A stretch of 64,000 bases of DNA from Methanolapillus ohkumae (GCF_032594355.1 NZ_CP131061.1:744001-808000); one strand, 5' to 3'; numbered from the stretch's first letter, positions 35,008 through 45,111 are shown. A program made the numbers and translations. The notes: generated by a model from the sequence alone, not told the origin.

Positions 35008-36786
35008 ATGAAAATACTCGTCGTGACCGGGCAATTGGCTTTTGAAACGGTTCAAAAAGCAATTTCAGATACGGGCGCGGATCTTCTAATGATTCAAACA
35101 CCGGTCGCGTCTTTGATTACGCCTCAAAAGCTGGCGGCCGGTTTTATTTCATCGCCGTATGCAGGTCAAAAATATGATGCGGTTTTAATTTCCGGCTTTT
35201 CCAAATTTGATTTCAAACGTGCGGAAAAAGAAATCGGGAGTCCTGTTTTTTTAGGACCAAAACAGGCCTCGGATTTAAATTATATCTTAAAAACAGTTGC
35301 AAAAAATGCGGATTCGTTTTCCTTCTCCAAAGAAGTTCCAGCCTGTGAGTTTTTACAAAAAATAAATCAAAAAGAGGCCTTTCTTCTCTTGGAAGAATAT
35401 GAACAAAAATCAACGCCGGCTTTTCAAATCTCCAATGTCGCAATCGGCGGCACATCTTCTCTAAAAGTCTTGGGAGAAATCGTCAACGCGGAAGACTTGT
35501 CTTTTTCAGAGCTTGAAAAAATCATTCGAACTTATATTTCAGCAGGGGCGGACATTATTGATTTAGGCTTTTCCCTGCATGCCGGCGAAAAGGATGTTTT
35601 TCAAATTGTATCCTTCGCAAAATCGGTTTCCACCATTCCGATCAGTGTTGATTCCGGAGATTTTTTTCAAATTGCGGCCGGCATAAAAGCCGGAGCGGAT
35701 CTGATTTTAAGCCTGAATTCGGATATGCTCCAACGGCTTTTTGAATATATGGAGTCATCCACAACGGATTTATTGCGTGAGCAAATTAAAAAGACAGCTT
35801 TTGTCATTCTTCCGGATTTTGAATTTTCAAACAGTTGTCCTTCAAACTCTGATTTTCCGGAGTCCGCATCGGGTTTTAAAAATATCGCTCCATTGGAAAC
35901 ATAGGGGTGTTGCTCGAATTTTGTTCAAAGCAAAATTCTAAGCCTGGAAAAGAATATGGCTTTTGCAAAAAGGTTGGGTCTGTCAAAACTCATTGCGGAT
36001 CCGGTCTTATCTCCGCCGGGTCATCGGTTCTTGGAATCTTTGTTTTCTTATTTCGAATTCCACCGCCTCCATCCGTTTGTTCCGATTCTTTTTGGCGCCG
36101 GAAATGTCACCGAACTTTTGGATGCCGACTCTCCCGGTCAAAATGCGCTCTTGTCGGTTTTGGCGGATGAGTGTGGAGCCTCTATTTTATTTACGCCGGA
36201 CGCGAGTTCTAAAACAAAGGGGTCCGTTTCGGAATTAAAAACGGCGGCCCAAATGAATGCACTTGCAAAAATTCGTGCGTCGGCGCCCAAAGATTTAGGA
36301 CTCGATTTATTGATTTTAAAAGAGAAAAGAAGACGCCCAAATATGGATTTAAAAAATCTTTCGGGGCGGGTCGCTCCTCTCTTCTCCGATCAATCAGATT
36401 TAATTTTTGCAGGAGACCTGTCTCCCGATTTTGTTCCCGAAACGACGTGGGGTTGGAAGCCGGACAAAGCCGGTAATTTTTTAATCGGAGTCATATCGGT
36501 TTTTGATTTGGAATCCATTTTTTCTTTGGAAAAAAACGGCGTGCAGATGCAGGATATGTTTTTAAAAGTGTTTGAAAATGTCAAAACATTGAACCGTGAT
36601 GTGATTGTTGCCATTCATCCGAAAAAAATCATTATCGGGACGGATTCCGCGTTTATGTTGGAAAAAATTATTCAGGAAAATCTCATCACGGAATTGAGTC
36701 ATGCCGGTTATTTGGGACGGGAATTAGAAAAGGCGGAAATCGCAATCCGCCTTGGACGCAGTTACGCTCAGGACGATTTATTTTAA
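35008..36786 (+). CDS. Dihydropteroate synthase-like pterin-binding protein with in-frame UAG (candidate pyrrolysine at residue 299)
   Basis: Read as one frame this gives 592 residues matching the methanogen DHPS-like family (about 500-530 aa). The N-terminal part is MKILVVTGQLAFETVQKA, then a pterin-binding barrel with AGADIIDLGFSLHAGE and IPISVDSG. After a TAG codon at 35902-35904 the same frame goes on with the expected rest of the domain: LIADPVLSPPG, PILFGAGNVTELLDADSPG, GASILFTPDASSKTKGSV and DLGLDLLILKEKRRRP. The stop lies in a 30-40-residue stretch that looks like an insertion before LEKN. Readthrough as pyrrolysine is plausible for a Methanosarcinaceae member. Alternatives are a pseudogene or two separate proteins; the second half's first ATG (35956) has only a weak site. 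Confidence 0.75.
35916..35938 (+). promoter_or_regulatory. Stem-loop 12 nt downstream of the in-frame UAG
   Basis: GAATTTTG (35916-35923) and CAAAATTC (35931-35938) form a perfect 8-bp stem with a 7-nt loop, eleven nucleotides after the TAG. Stem-loops following UAG have been proposed to promote pyrrolysine insertion in methyltransferase mRNAs, though they are not strictly required. Here it could equally be part of an inserted palindrome. Confidence 0.4.
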
Positions 36787-36894
36787 TTTAATATTTTAAA
36801 AATTATAAAAATCTTCTTCTCGGGGAAAGTCTATTAATATTTTGTCCGACGTTTTCCTTTTAATTATTCGGCATATTTCCAATAATCATAATTT

Positions 36895-37090
36895 TCAAAA
36901 TTTATGTTTCCAAAATTCACGTTTCCAATTCATATTTCCAAATTCATGTTTCCAAAATTCATGTTTCCAAAATTCATGTTTCCAAAATTCATGTTTCCAA
37001 AATTCATGTTTCCAAAATTCATGTTTCCAAAATTCATGTTTCCAAAATTCACGTTTCCAAATTCATGTTTCCAAATTCATGTTTCCAATT
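36895..37090. repeat. 15-bp tandem repeat (ATGTTTCCAAAATTC)
   Basis: About thirteen units of ATGTTTCCAAAATTC, the central ones exact, the flanking ones varying (ACG, ATA; 13-15 bp). In one frame it would read MFPKF repeatedly, but no ribosome site or stable start is present. It fills most of the 351-nt gap before the next gene. Confidence 0.9.
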
Positions 37091-37137
37091 CATATTTCAC
37101 GTAATTTGTTCATATTTTTTTCATTTGGTGATTTTTC

Positions 37138-37599
37138 ATGAAACTCAATCAGCAAGATAAAATTCAAATTTTCGGTGTTTTGGCGGAGAAATATTTCAAT
37201 GAGAACGGCTGGAAGTATTATAAGGTTTCAACCGGTGCTGAAAAAATTCAAAAGATTTGTGAAGATATCAACCGGCAGCATGCGGCGTATCCAAGCATTA
37301 CCCGTGACTGGTATGTCCAAAATGGCGGTGCCAAAGGAATTCATTTATGTGATACTTGGGAAGAGCTTCGAGTTGTTTCCGATTTTTTAAAGATCGGCGC
37401 GTCTTACTTTGATTATTTTGTTGACACAGGCGAAATCAAAGCGTTCTGTATTTTGAGCGCGACAAAGGAGCTTGAACCAGCCCGGATTGATATTATTTTA
37501 AAGGCGCAAAACGCAGGCATGAAGACCCTTGTCTTTTTGGCGGATGTCCCAAGTGAAATCAATGCCAGTGTTCTTCAAATAAAGAAAAGTGAGTGCTAA
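37138..37599 (+). CDS. Hypothetical protein, unknown family
   Basis: A 153-aa soluble protein I do not recognise. It is mixed alpha/beta with QDKIQIFGVLAEKYFNENGW near the start, a central ITRDWYVQNGGAKGIHLCDTWEEL and LVFLADVPSEINASV near the end. The start ATG has GGTGATTT upstream, a good archaeal site. Coding is supported by base composition and the site; it stands alone between a minisatellite and a 517-nt gap upstream of the giant surface protein. Confidence 0.7.
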   Translation: MKLNQQDKIQIFGVLAEKYFNENGWKYYKVSTGAEKIQKICEDINRQHAAYPSITRDWYVQNGGAKGIHLCDTWEELRVVSDFLKIGASYFDYFVDTGEIKAFCILSATKELEPARIDIILKAQNAGMKTLVFLADVPSEINASVLQIKKSEC

Positions 37600-37612
37600 T
37601 AAGCACTTATTT
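37592..37612 (+). terminator. Weak terminator at gene end
   Basis: AGTGCT (37592-37597) and AGCACT (37602-37607) around AATA, then TATTTTT; it overlaps the tandem TAA TAA stops. Confidence 0.45.
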
Positions 37613-38116
37613 TTATAAATTGCTTTTTTGATATTGTTTTTTTGATATTGTTTTTTCTATTTTTTTTGTTTATCTTTTTGTAAATCTTTTTCTAATATTG
37701 TTTTTCTGTTGTTTTTTGTAAATTTCTTTTTTAATATTTCTTTTTTGAAATCTCATCTTTTTGTATTATAATTTTTAATTTTTATTTTTTTGTTTATGGC
37801 CCAGCTTTAAATTTTTTTACAAAGGTGTAATCTTTTAAATCCTTTAAAACAGAGCACCTCTCTATTTTTTGTTTGCTCTTTTATAAAATTTCATCTAAAT
37901 TATTATTAATCTATTATATATTCATTTTAATTAATACATATCAATAGATTATTCTTATGGCATGGGTATTATATACATCTTATTCTAATACTTCTCATTC
38001 AATCAAAAGAGAATCTGATAATTGCCCATATTCTATTTTAAATGGCGCTACACTATGATTAATATCAGATCCCTGCCTTGATTCATGAACCTACAAATTA
38101 AGAGGGTAGATACTAT
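37600..38116. other. Intergenic region upstream of the giant surface protein
   Basis: A T-rich 517-nt gap with TTTTTTGATATTG repeated (37625-37650) and several TATA-like stretches (about 37911-37925 and 37966-37976). The giant gene has GAGGGTAG 10 nt before its ATG. No gene or clear operator. Confidence 0.5.
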
Positions 38117-41100
38117 ATGGGTAATATATTGAAACAAATCCCGCGAATAAGAAAAGCAGTAACGTCTATTTTTCTTGTTATGATGATACTCCTGGCCGGC
38201 TTTGTCATGCCCGTGGCGGCAGCCGGTCCGGCAACAATCACAACTTCTTCTGACAATTATGTCATCGGTCCGCTCAATCAATCCACTGTTAGTTTTATGG
38301 TGACGGATGCGAATAATACCACAGAAGGGAACGAATATACATTGAATGTTTCTCTTAATTATAATAAACTAGATAGTAGTGACCCTCTCACAAAAACAGG
38401 GTTCACAATTGCAGATTATGTCGGAAAAGGAAGTATTCCAAAGGATCGGCCTTATATTAAAAATGCAACTCTTTCAGGAACAGCTACTGCCGGATTTAAT
38501 CTTAAATATGGTTTGGATTGTCCTCCCCAAGATAAGTTTGCGGTGGATGTTGTCATAAACGCAACAGCATTGGTCTACGACGGCGAAACAGCGACTCTTA
38601 AGGCAGAGTTATTCCAAAATAATACAAAGATTGCGGAAAAAACTGTGACGATTACAGCAGAATTTCCACGCGACCCAAATAATCCTTCAAAATCCTTAAT
38701 GACAAGCAGAAGCATGATTTTGCTTTCAAAACCGCTTATTTTGCCGGCAAACGTTTCTGCCAATAGAACTGTTATTGCCGACCACCGTTTTTATTCAGAT
38801 AAGGTCTTTCATGATTTGAAGTCTCGAGTCCATTATGATTATTTTAATATTGATTTTTCAAATGTTGTGATTAAATCCGGCGGAGAGACAAAAACCTATA
38901 ATGAATGGTTGGTTGACTGTACATCTAATGGCAGCACTCCTCCCATTGTATTTAAGGATAAAGATGGTGGGGAGCTGACAAATAATATATTGTCTCTTCC
39001 AGGCATAAATTCTGAAGATTTATCTTGGAACAAAAGTGATTCATTTTCAATTATTGTCACAGACACGTTTGTATATGATAGCTCGAATAATCCTCCTTAT
39101 ATTGATTTTTCAAATTTGGCGGTTGATGCGAGTGTTTATATTTTTGATTCGGCGGGGAGTGCTCAAAACTCAGGAAGACGCGGTCCGAGTGTAACAATGA
39201 GTACGGATTTGACTCAAACTCCGCTTTATCCGGTCTCTGCAAGTAAGTATTTGAATGGTTCTGTTATGCCTACAAAGATTACCGGTAACAAGAGCCTATT
39301 TACAACTATTACCTATATAGATGCGGTTGGAAATTCTTCCTATCATCCTTATCTTTTGAAGGATTCCGTACAGTATGTCAATCCTACTGATATAAATCAT
39401 CATCTTTATTATCAGGAATTATTCAAGCTTGGTTCTGAAGGAACCGTTGATGAAGAAAATGTTACAATCAACATCAGTGTTCCGGAGGGCGTAACAATTA
39501 CACACATACGGCTTCCGCTGATCAATGATACAAATCCGGATACGGTATATGAATCCATTACGGTTTCAACGATGGATGGTTCGAATACATTAACCTTTAC
39601 TCCGACTTCATCTCCCGAAGCGAACCGAGTCATGAACTTAACCGGCTGGGATTTCAGTACAGATAATGATGTCTGTTTATCCATCCAAGAGTTGCTTAAA
39701 ATGAAGAAGGATGACTCCGGCGGTAATTCTTATAACAAGTTGAATTTGATTCAATTTGTCGGTACAACAGATAATCTGGCAGGTCCGGCAGTCTTTGGTT
39801 TTGAAATTACCGGAGAGAACACAGAAACAACAACCACATTCTCAAAATCCATTCCGGTGACGGATACATTTATTCCGAATCCGTACGTGAACACAGAAAC
39901 GGCTCTGAGTTCAAAAATCGTATCCAGAAGCGAATCATTCAATATTTCTTTAAAATTCTTCCCGACGTCCTATCCCTATTATTCCGGTTTGCGCGAAGAT
40001 CCAACCGACCCTCTGAATACGGCTCTCTATCCGTGTCCATATGCCTATTTCACCATTCCAAAAGATTTTAGTGTGAGTACTGCAACATTTTTGTATTCCC
40101 ACAATGGCAAAGATAATACCTTAATACCAGTGAGTGGATATGAGGCCCAAGTTTTATCTCCTATCACTGTCGGGGATAAAAAAATAATTCCTGTAAAAAT
40201 TGTAAACGAAACCGATCCAACTCAGGAATTCTGGCTTAAAGGTAATGGTTCCGCGGGTAAATTCTACATTACTCTCACTGTACAGGTCCCATCCAATTAC
40301 AATGGCATTAAAGAATTTACATTTAAGCCGACAGATTACGTATTGACGACCTGGGCTTCCGGTGCCTACGATTCAATGTCAGGCGGGTCTGCTGGTTCAA
40401 ATGTTGCGTTGGATACACTTTCAATTTCATCCCCGATGAAACCACACGGTTCCTATGACCAAACCGGCCGGTCTGAAACTTTAACCGTCTCCGTTCCCAA
40501 AGGGGTTCAGGCAGATGTCACCACAAGAATTATCGATGCTTTCAATAACATTTTTTATAAATCATACAATCCCAAAAACGCAGGTACAATTCCGCAATTG
40601 AGGGCAGGAAGCACACACGAAGAATTCAAAATATTTGTCAGCAATGATGGAGAGAAAAACTTCACGAATTCGGTGGTTTATTTCGTTTTGCCAAAAGAAG
40701 AGCATTGGGGTGCAAAAATTAATGGCCAATTAACACAAATCCCTCCGGCAACAACATCCGGAACCACCTATGATGTTTACTACACAACAACGGCGGTTAG
40801 AGAAAATACCGAACTTACCGCAGCACACGAGATTAAAGATGTTAATGATGCTGCCATATCGTCCTGGACTCTTCTCACATTCGATGGTACCAATAAAGCA
40901 ACGATTACAAATCCGGAATCGGTAACTGCAATTAAAATTGTATTCAGTAAATTGACTCCGGCATCGAATTTAACGATGCTTTTGCCATTTGGCCTTCCGT
41001 CGGTTGATAATACCCTTGTTAATTATGGGGATGAATCAATTGGTCAGACCCTCCACTATTTCGAGGAAGAAGGTTCTGGCGCAACAACCAAAAATGATAA

Positions 41101-44100
41101 GGGGTACACCGGAGCCATTAAACTTGTAAAGTCAAGGGCCCCGACTATTGTCAATGCAGAGGCAACGAAGCCATTTAGTGATACAGCGGTGTATAATGTA
41201 GACTATGGAGCACCTGCTACTTCTATTCCAAACTGGTGGACGGCTTTAACCTACGATGACTTTTCATCAGGCATTGGTATTTCAACAGTTCAAGTGGTGT
41301 TTACACCAGCCGACGGAACATCTTCCATCCCCACGAGCCTGACAAATAAATGGGGTACGCCAACAGAATATGATCCGCAACTCACGGATGCTGATTATAA
41401 GAATGGAACAACAACAACAATTAATGAAGCCGACCGGACATGTGTGAACACTTCAAAGCCCGGACAATATGTCATTACTTACACGACAAGTAACGACGAT
41501 GACAATCAAAAATCAACCGGAGTCATGAAAATTAATATTACGAAAGCTGCCAGTACGATTACATTGCAAAATGAGGCAGCGGAAATCTTTTGGAAGGAAG
41601 AGATTCCAAGCGGCTATACATCTTGGAAAGATTATTTCCAAACGTTGCTCACCGGCGGAACAGATTCCGGCAATCCGATTCCAACAACATCTTATGCCTA
41701 CGATGTCAGCAGTGCTTTTATTAACGAAACTCCGGGCAATTATTCGTTGAAATATAACTACACGGATTCGGCCCTCAACACAAAAACCGCCCTTGTCAAT
41801 GTAACCGTCAAATACAACGGAACATTGACCGGAAAAGTCTCCGGAAACGGCGGAAATGTTATGGGCGCGGAGCTTTCCATTACACCCGTAGGGTCCGGAA
41901 CCGGTTCAGCAACCACCCTAAGCAGCGGAGTATACACTTACTCGTTGAATGCAACAGCAACAGCTCCAACGTCAGTTGATTATACCGCCACTTTAACCTC
42001 GGTTCCGGCTGGTTTAATTCTTCCGACCGCTTCGGCAGATCTGACAAAAACAGGAACCGCCAATGCAACTGTGGGATTAACACCAAATGCTGCGACATTT
42101 TCCTTGGACCCGGTGACGTTTAATGTGACCGGTTTGGACAGCACTTGGATGGAGTCGGTGTCGCTTTACAAATCCGGCGCAACCCCGACCTTGGTGGAGG
42201 CAAAAACCGTCACATCCGGCACCACATTCTTGGTGTTTTCGCCGGCTGATTTGAATTGGTTTGAATCCGGAGATTATTATTTGACCGTCACGGTTAAATC
42301 CGGATCTCAACCCACCGGCGATTTCACAACGAAAGTGAACACAGCGAGTTCCCTGAATTGGAAGACTTCCGATATTACGATGGGAAATGTAAATATTACA
42401 AAATCTGTCGGAACCCGAACAGACGCGCCGTCCATTTCCGGATATGTCTGGAACGATGCGGACCATAACAGTACCAAAGAAGGATCTGAAAGCGGTATCT
42501 CTGGCGTCACGGTGAATTTGCTCAACGATACGGATGGACTTCTCACATCCGCGACAACGAATGATATCGGATTCTATCAATTCTTTGATCCTCTTGCCGT
42601 CGGAAGCGGTTATCGCATTCAAGTGGATACGCCAACCGGATTTAACAAAGTTTCCGCATTCACAGGTGGTCAAAAAATCAATGAAAGTAATGGTTCTAAA
42701 TCCGATTTAATTTCGATCAGTTCAACAATTGTTCAGCATACAGGCATCAACGCCGGGTTCTACTATGAGAACCCGATTGTGTTACAGGATGAGGAAACGG
42801 AATTGTTCTGGAAGGAATCGATTCCGACAGGTTATACGACTTGGTCGGCTTATTTCCAAAGTAAGCTCACAAGAGGCATGAACGGTACTGTCACGATTCC
42901 GGAAACATCATCTTACTACACTTTTAATTTGACCGGCAGCGATACTTTTAATGTCAACACACCCGGGAATTACACACTAAAGTACGATTATGATGATGGT
43001 GTCAACACAAAACAGACAGCAAACGTCATGGTCGTAGTGAAATACAACGGAACTTTGACCGGAAGCGTCACCGGAAACGGTGGAGCTGTTGAAAATGCTG
43101 AAATTTCTGTGACACCGCAAGGATCCGGAACCGGTTTAGCAACAACCACTGTTGGCGGAACGTACAACTATTTGCTGGAAGCAACAAAGAGCGCGCCAAC
43201 GTCAGTTGATTATACTGCCATTTTGGACAGCACCACGATTCCGATTGGTTTAATCATTCCGGAAACGACCGATCTTGAAAAGGCAGGAACTGTCAGTAAG
43301 ACCGACGAATCCAAATTGAATGCCGGAACCTTCGCTCTGGATCCTGTGACGTTTAACGTGACCGATTTGGATTTCACGTGGATGGACTCTGTGTCACTTT
43401 ACAAATCCGGCGCAACTCCAACACTCGTGGAGACAAAATCCGTGACATCCGGCACCACATTCTTGGTGTTTGAGCCGGCCGCAAACACATGGTTTGAATC
43501 CGGGGATTATTATTTGACCGTCCAGGTCAAAGCCGGGTCGCAGCCAAACGGTGGCGATTTCACAAGCAAGGTCTCGCCTGCGGTTGCAACAGAATGGAAG
43601 ACGGCCGACATTTCCATGGGGCACGCTGACATTGAAAAAGCCGTCGGAGCCCAAAGTGACGCGCCGTTTATTTCCGGACACGTTTGGAACGACAAGGATC
43701 AAGACAGTATTCGGGATGATGATGAAGTCCCCCTCTCCGATGTCCTTGTGAAATTGTTCAACAGCGACAATGATGAAATCGATTCGGCAACAACAGATTC
43801 GGATGGCTATTATTCCTTCTACAACCGGGTGGATGCAGGCACCAATTATTATGTCCAAATCAACCTCCCGGATGGATTTAACCATGCTTCGGATTTCGTC
43901 GAGCAGCAGAAAATCAACAAGGACAATGATTACAAGTCCGATTTGATTTTGATTGAAGCCGTTACGGGCGGACTTAAGCACGAAGGCATCAACGCCGGTT
44001 TCTATTACGCCCAAGACAACCCGGGATCGGGCGGTCCGGTCGGAAACGCAACCGTTGTCCCAATGTCGGAGCCGATGAAAGGCAACAATACGCCGGAAGA

Positions 44101-44437
44101 TAACAAAACGCCGGAAGTTGTCGTCGTTCCCTTTGACGAAAACCCCCCGGTCAATCCGGAGAGTTTCTCAATGCTCGGCTTGATTTTTGTTTTGTTGTCA
44201 GTTTTGCTGGCTTTGCCGCAACTGCTGCGCATCTACAAAATCAAATCCGAAAAACAAGAAAAGAGCGTGACTTTCCACATTCTGGCGATTGTCCTCGCGG
44301 TCATTGTATTGATTCTCTTCTTCCTCTTCTACAGTTTGAGCGGAGAAATGAATTATTACAGCACGACAGACTTGGTTTTGGCAGCCGCCTTTATCGTTGA
44401 AGCCCTCATTACGGTCAAAGCCTACGGCAAAATCTAA
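38117..44437 (+). CDS. Giant adhesin-like surface protein with SdrD B-like domains and C-terminal membrane domain
   Basis: A 2106-aa protein. Residues 1-36 form a signal peptide (hydrophobic FLVMMILLAGFVMPVAAAG). The long extracellular part is Thr/Ser/Asn-rich and beta-sheet-like, with many N-glycosylation sequons. Residues about 1148-1966 contain two copies of a roughly 405-residue module, each holding a SdrD B-like domain (VWNDADHNSTKEG at about 1443; VWNDKDQDSIRDDDE at about 1855) whose acidic loops suggest calcium binding. The C-terminus (about 2017-2106) has three membrane segments, not an LPXTG or PGF-CTERM anchor. Cell-cell or host attachment is the likely role, by inference. Confidence 0.85.
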   Translation: MGNILKQIPRIRKAVTSIFLVMMILLAGFVMPVAAAGPATITTSSDNYVIGPLNQSTVSFMVTDANNTTEGNEYTLNVSLNYNKLDSSDPLTKTGFTIADYVGKGSIPKDRPYIKNATLSGTATAGFNLKYGLDCPPQDKFAVDVVINATALVYDGETATLKAELFQNNTKIAEKTVTITAEFPRDPNNPSKSLMTSRSMILLSKPLILPANVSANRTVIADHRFYSDKVFHDLKSRVHYDYFNIDFSNVVIKSGGETKTYNEWLVDCTSNGSTPPIVFKDKDGGELTNNILSLPGINSEDLSWNKSDSFSIIVTDTFVYDSSNNPPYIDFSNLAVDASVYIFDSAGSAQNSGRRGPSVTMSTDLTQTPLYPVSASKYLNGSVMPTKITGNKSLFTTITYIDAVGNSSYHPYLLKDSVQYVNPTDINHHLYYQELFKLGSEGTVDEENVTINISVPEGVTITHIRLPLINDTNPDTVYESITVSTMDGSNTLTFTPTSSPEANRVMNLTGWDFSTDNDVCLSIQELLKMKKDDSGGNSYNKLNLIQFVGTTDNLAGPAVFGFEITGENTETTTTFSKSIPVTDTFIPNPYVNTETALSSKIVSRSESFNISLKFFPTSYPYYSGLREDPTDPLNTALYPCPYAYFTIPKDFSVSTATFLYSHNGKDNTLIPVSGYEAQVLSPITVGDKKIIPVKIVNETDPTQEFWLKGNGSAGKFYITLTVQVPSNYNGIKEFTFKPTDYVLTTWASGAYDSMSGGSAGSNVALDTLSISSPMKPHGSYDQTGRSETLTVSVPKGVQADVTTRIIDAFNNIFYKSYNPKNAGTIPQLRAGSTHEEFKIFVSNDGEKNFTNSVVYFVLPKEEHWGAKINGQLTQIPPATTSGTTYDVYYTTTAVRENTELTAAHEIKDVNDAAISSWTLLTFDGTNKATITNPESVTAIKIVFSKLTPASNLTMLLPFGLPSVDNTLVNYGDESIGQTLHYFEEEGSGATTKNDKGYTGAIKLVKSRAPTIVNAEATKPFSDTAVYNVDYGAPATSIPNWWTALTYDDFSSGIGISTVQVVFTPADGTSSIPTSLTNKWGTPTEYDPQLTDADYKNGTTTTINEADRTCVNTSKPGQYVITYTTSNDDDNQKSTGVMKINITKAASTITLQNEAAEIFWKEEIPSGYTSWKDYFQTLLTGGTDSGNPIPTTSYAYDVSSAFINETPGNYSLKYNYTDSALNTKTALVNVTVKYNGTLTGKVSGNGGNVMGAELSITPVGSGTGSATTLSSGVYTYSLNATATAPTSVDYTATLTSVPAGLILPTASADLTKTGTANATVGLTPNAATFSLDPVTFNVTGLDSTWMESVSLYKSGATPTLVEAKTVTSGTTFLVFSPADLNWFESGDYYLTVTVKSGSQPTGDFTTKVNTASSLNWKTSDITMGNVNITKSVGTRTDAPSISGYVWNDADHNSTKEGSESGISGVTVNLLNDTDGLLTSATTNDIGFYQFFDPLAVGSGYRIQVDTPTGFNKVSAFTGGQKINESNGSKSDLISISSTIVQHTGINAGFYYENPIVLQDEETELFWKESIPTGYTTWSAYFQSKLTRGMNGTVTIPETSSYYTFNLTGSDTFNVNTPGNYTLKYDYDDGVNTKQTANVMVVVKYNGTLTGSVTGNGGAVENAEISVTPQGSGTGLATTTVGGTYNYLLEATKSAPTSVDYTAILDSTTIPIGLIIPETTDLEKAGTVSKTDESKLNAGTFALDPVTFNVTDLDFTWMDSVSLYKSGATPTLVETKSVTSGTTFLVFEPAANTWFESGDYYLTVQVKAGSQPNGGDFTSKVSPAVATEWKTADISMGHADIEKAVGAQSDAPFISGHVWNDKDQDSIRDDDEVPLSDVLVKLFNSDNDEIDSATTDSDGYYSFYNRVDAGTNYYVQINLPDGFNHASDFVEQQKINKDNDYKSDLILIEAVTGGLKHEGINAGFYYAQDNPGSGGPVGNATVVPMSEPMKGNNTPEDNKTPEVVVVPFDENPPVNPESFSMLGLIFVLLSVLLALPQLLRIYKIKSEKQEKSVTFHILAIVLAVIVLILFFLFYSLSGEMNYYSTTDLVLAAAFIVEALITVKAYGKI
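41558..44013 (+). repeat. Two ~1.2-kb tandem coding modules
   Basis: Module 1 (41558-42774) and module 2 (42775-44013) share E.FWKE.IP.GYT.W..YFQ at the start, LTG.V.GNGG, SLYKSGATPTLVE, SGTTFLVF and INAGFYY at the end. They differ at many positions, so the duplication is not recent, but some blocks (such as CCAACGTCAGTTGATTATAC) are identical. Confidence 0.85.
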
Positions 44438-44487
44438 AAAAACAATAATTTTTAACCAAAATAAAATCCGGATTTTAACATCTCAGT

Positions 44488-44516
44488 CAACAGCGGTTTC
44501 ATCGCTGTTGCTTTTT
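44488..44516 (+). terminator. Terminator of the giant gene
   Basis: CAACAGCG (44488-44495) and CGCTGTTG (44503-44510), 7-nt loop, then CTTTTT. Confidence 0.75.
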
Positions 44517-44986
44517 CATTTATTTTTTTATTTTTTTATTTTTTTATTTATTTTTCATTTATTTTTCATTTATTTTTTCATTTATTTTTTCATTTTTCTG
44601 TTTTTTTTCTTTTTCCAATTGTCCTTTCAGTTGTAAATCCATTATCTAAAAAACAATTTTTATTCCAATCCAAGCAAGCCCTCCCGATTCAATCAGATGC
44701 GTTTCGCATCTGATTGAATCGGGTTGTTCCTGTAAGGAATAGATATATTGATAGAAAAGAAATGTAGCGGTTGCAAAATAGTAAATAGTTGTAGATTGAA
44801 AAATTGAAAAGGTTTGCAACAAATTAAAACCCGTAAGTAGATACAGCAAAAAATAGATAATATTCATTAAATATAAATAAATAAATAAATAAATAAATAT
44901 ATATTTTAAATATTTTTAAAATGAGTCTTCTACTTCTATTTTTAAGGAGCTACTTTTATATATTTTAACATAATTATTCTTTTCAA
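44517..44986. other. Low-complexity intergenic stretch with promoter
   Basis: Together with the leader hairpins this makes a 717-nt gap. It contains T/A-rich TTTATTTTTCATTTATTTT repeats (44517-44595), hairpin element C, an (AAAT)n microsatellite (44873-44898), and a TATA-like TTTTATATATTTTA (44954-44967) that is well placed to start the protease transcript near 44990. Confidence 0.55.
44659..44747 (+). repeat. Long hairpin element, copy C
   Basis: Left flank CCAATCCAAGCAAGCCCT, then a 19-bp perfect stem (44683-44701 with 44705-44723, TTT loop), then a small hairpin TTCCT-GTA-AGGAA and TAGATAT. Same orientation and architecture as copy B. Confidence 0.72.
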
Positions 44987-45111
44987 TGAGTTTATTAATT
45001 TATTTTAAACAAATTAATTTGATAAACTCATAAAAATTTGATGTCAACTCTGAATTGACATCAAATTATATGTGAGTGAATCAAAACCTGCTTAAGATCC
45101 GATTCACTCAC
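44987..45111 (+). promoter_or_regulatory. Three consecutive hairpins in the protease leader
   Basis: Hairpin 1: TGAGTTTAT...ATAAACTCA (44987-45030), with the inner TAATTT/AAATTA also pairing and one bulge. Hairpin 2: TTTGATGTCAA/TTGACATCAAA (45037-45065), perfect 11 bp. Hairpin 3: GTGAGTGAATC/GATTCACTCAC (45072-45111), perfect 11 bp, 18-nt loop. They are six nucleotides apart and end 43 nt before the protease ATG. A structured regulatory leader, an RNA thermometer or processing sites are possible; the sequence does not decide. Confidence 0.6.

Noticed and set aside
35902..35956. Frameshift between the two halves of the DHPS-like gene
   Set aside because: 35008 and 35956 are in the same frame, so a single TAG rather than an indel separates them.
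36904..37104. MFPKF-repeat reading frame
   Set aside because: Product of a 15-bp minisatellite that is open in more than one frame; no ribosome site.
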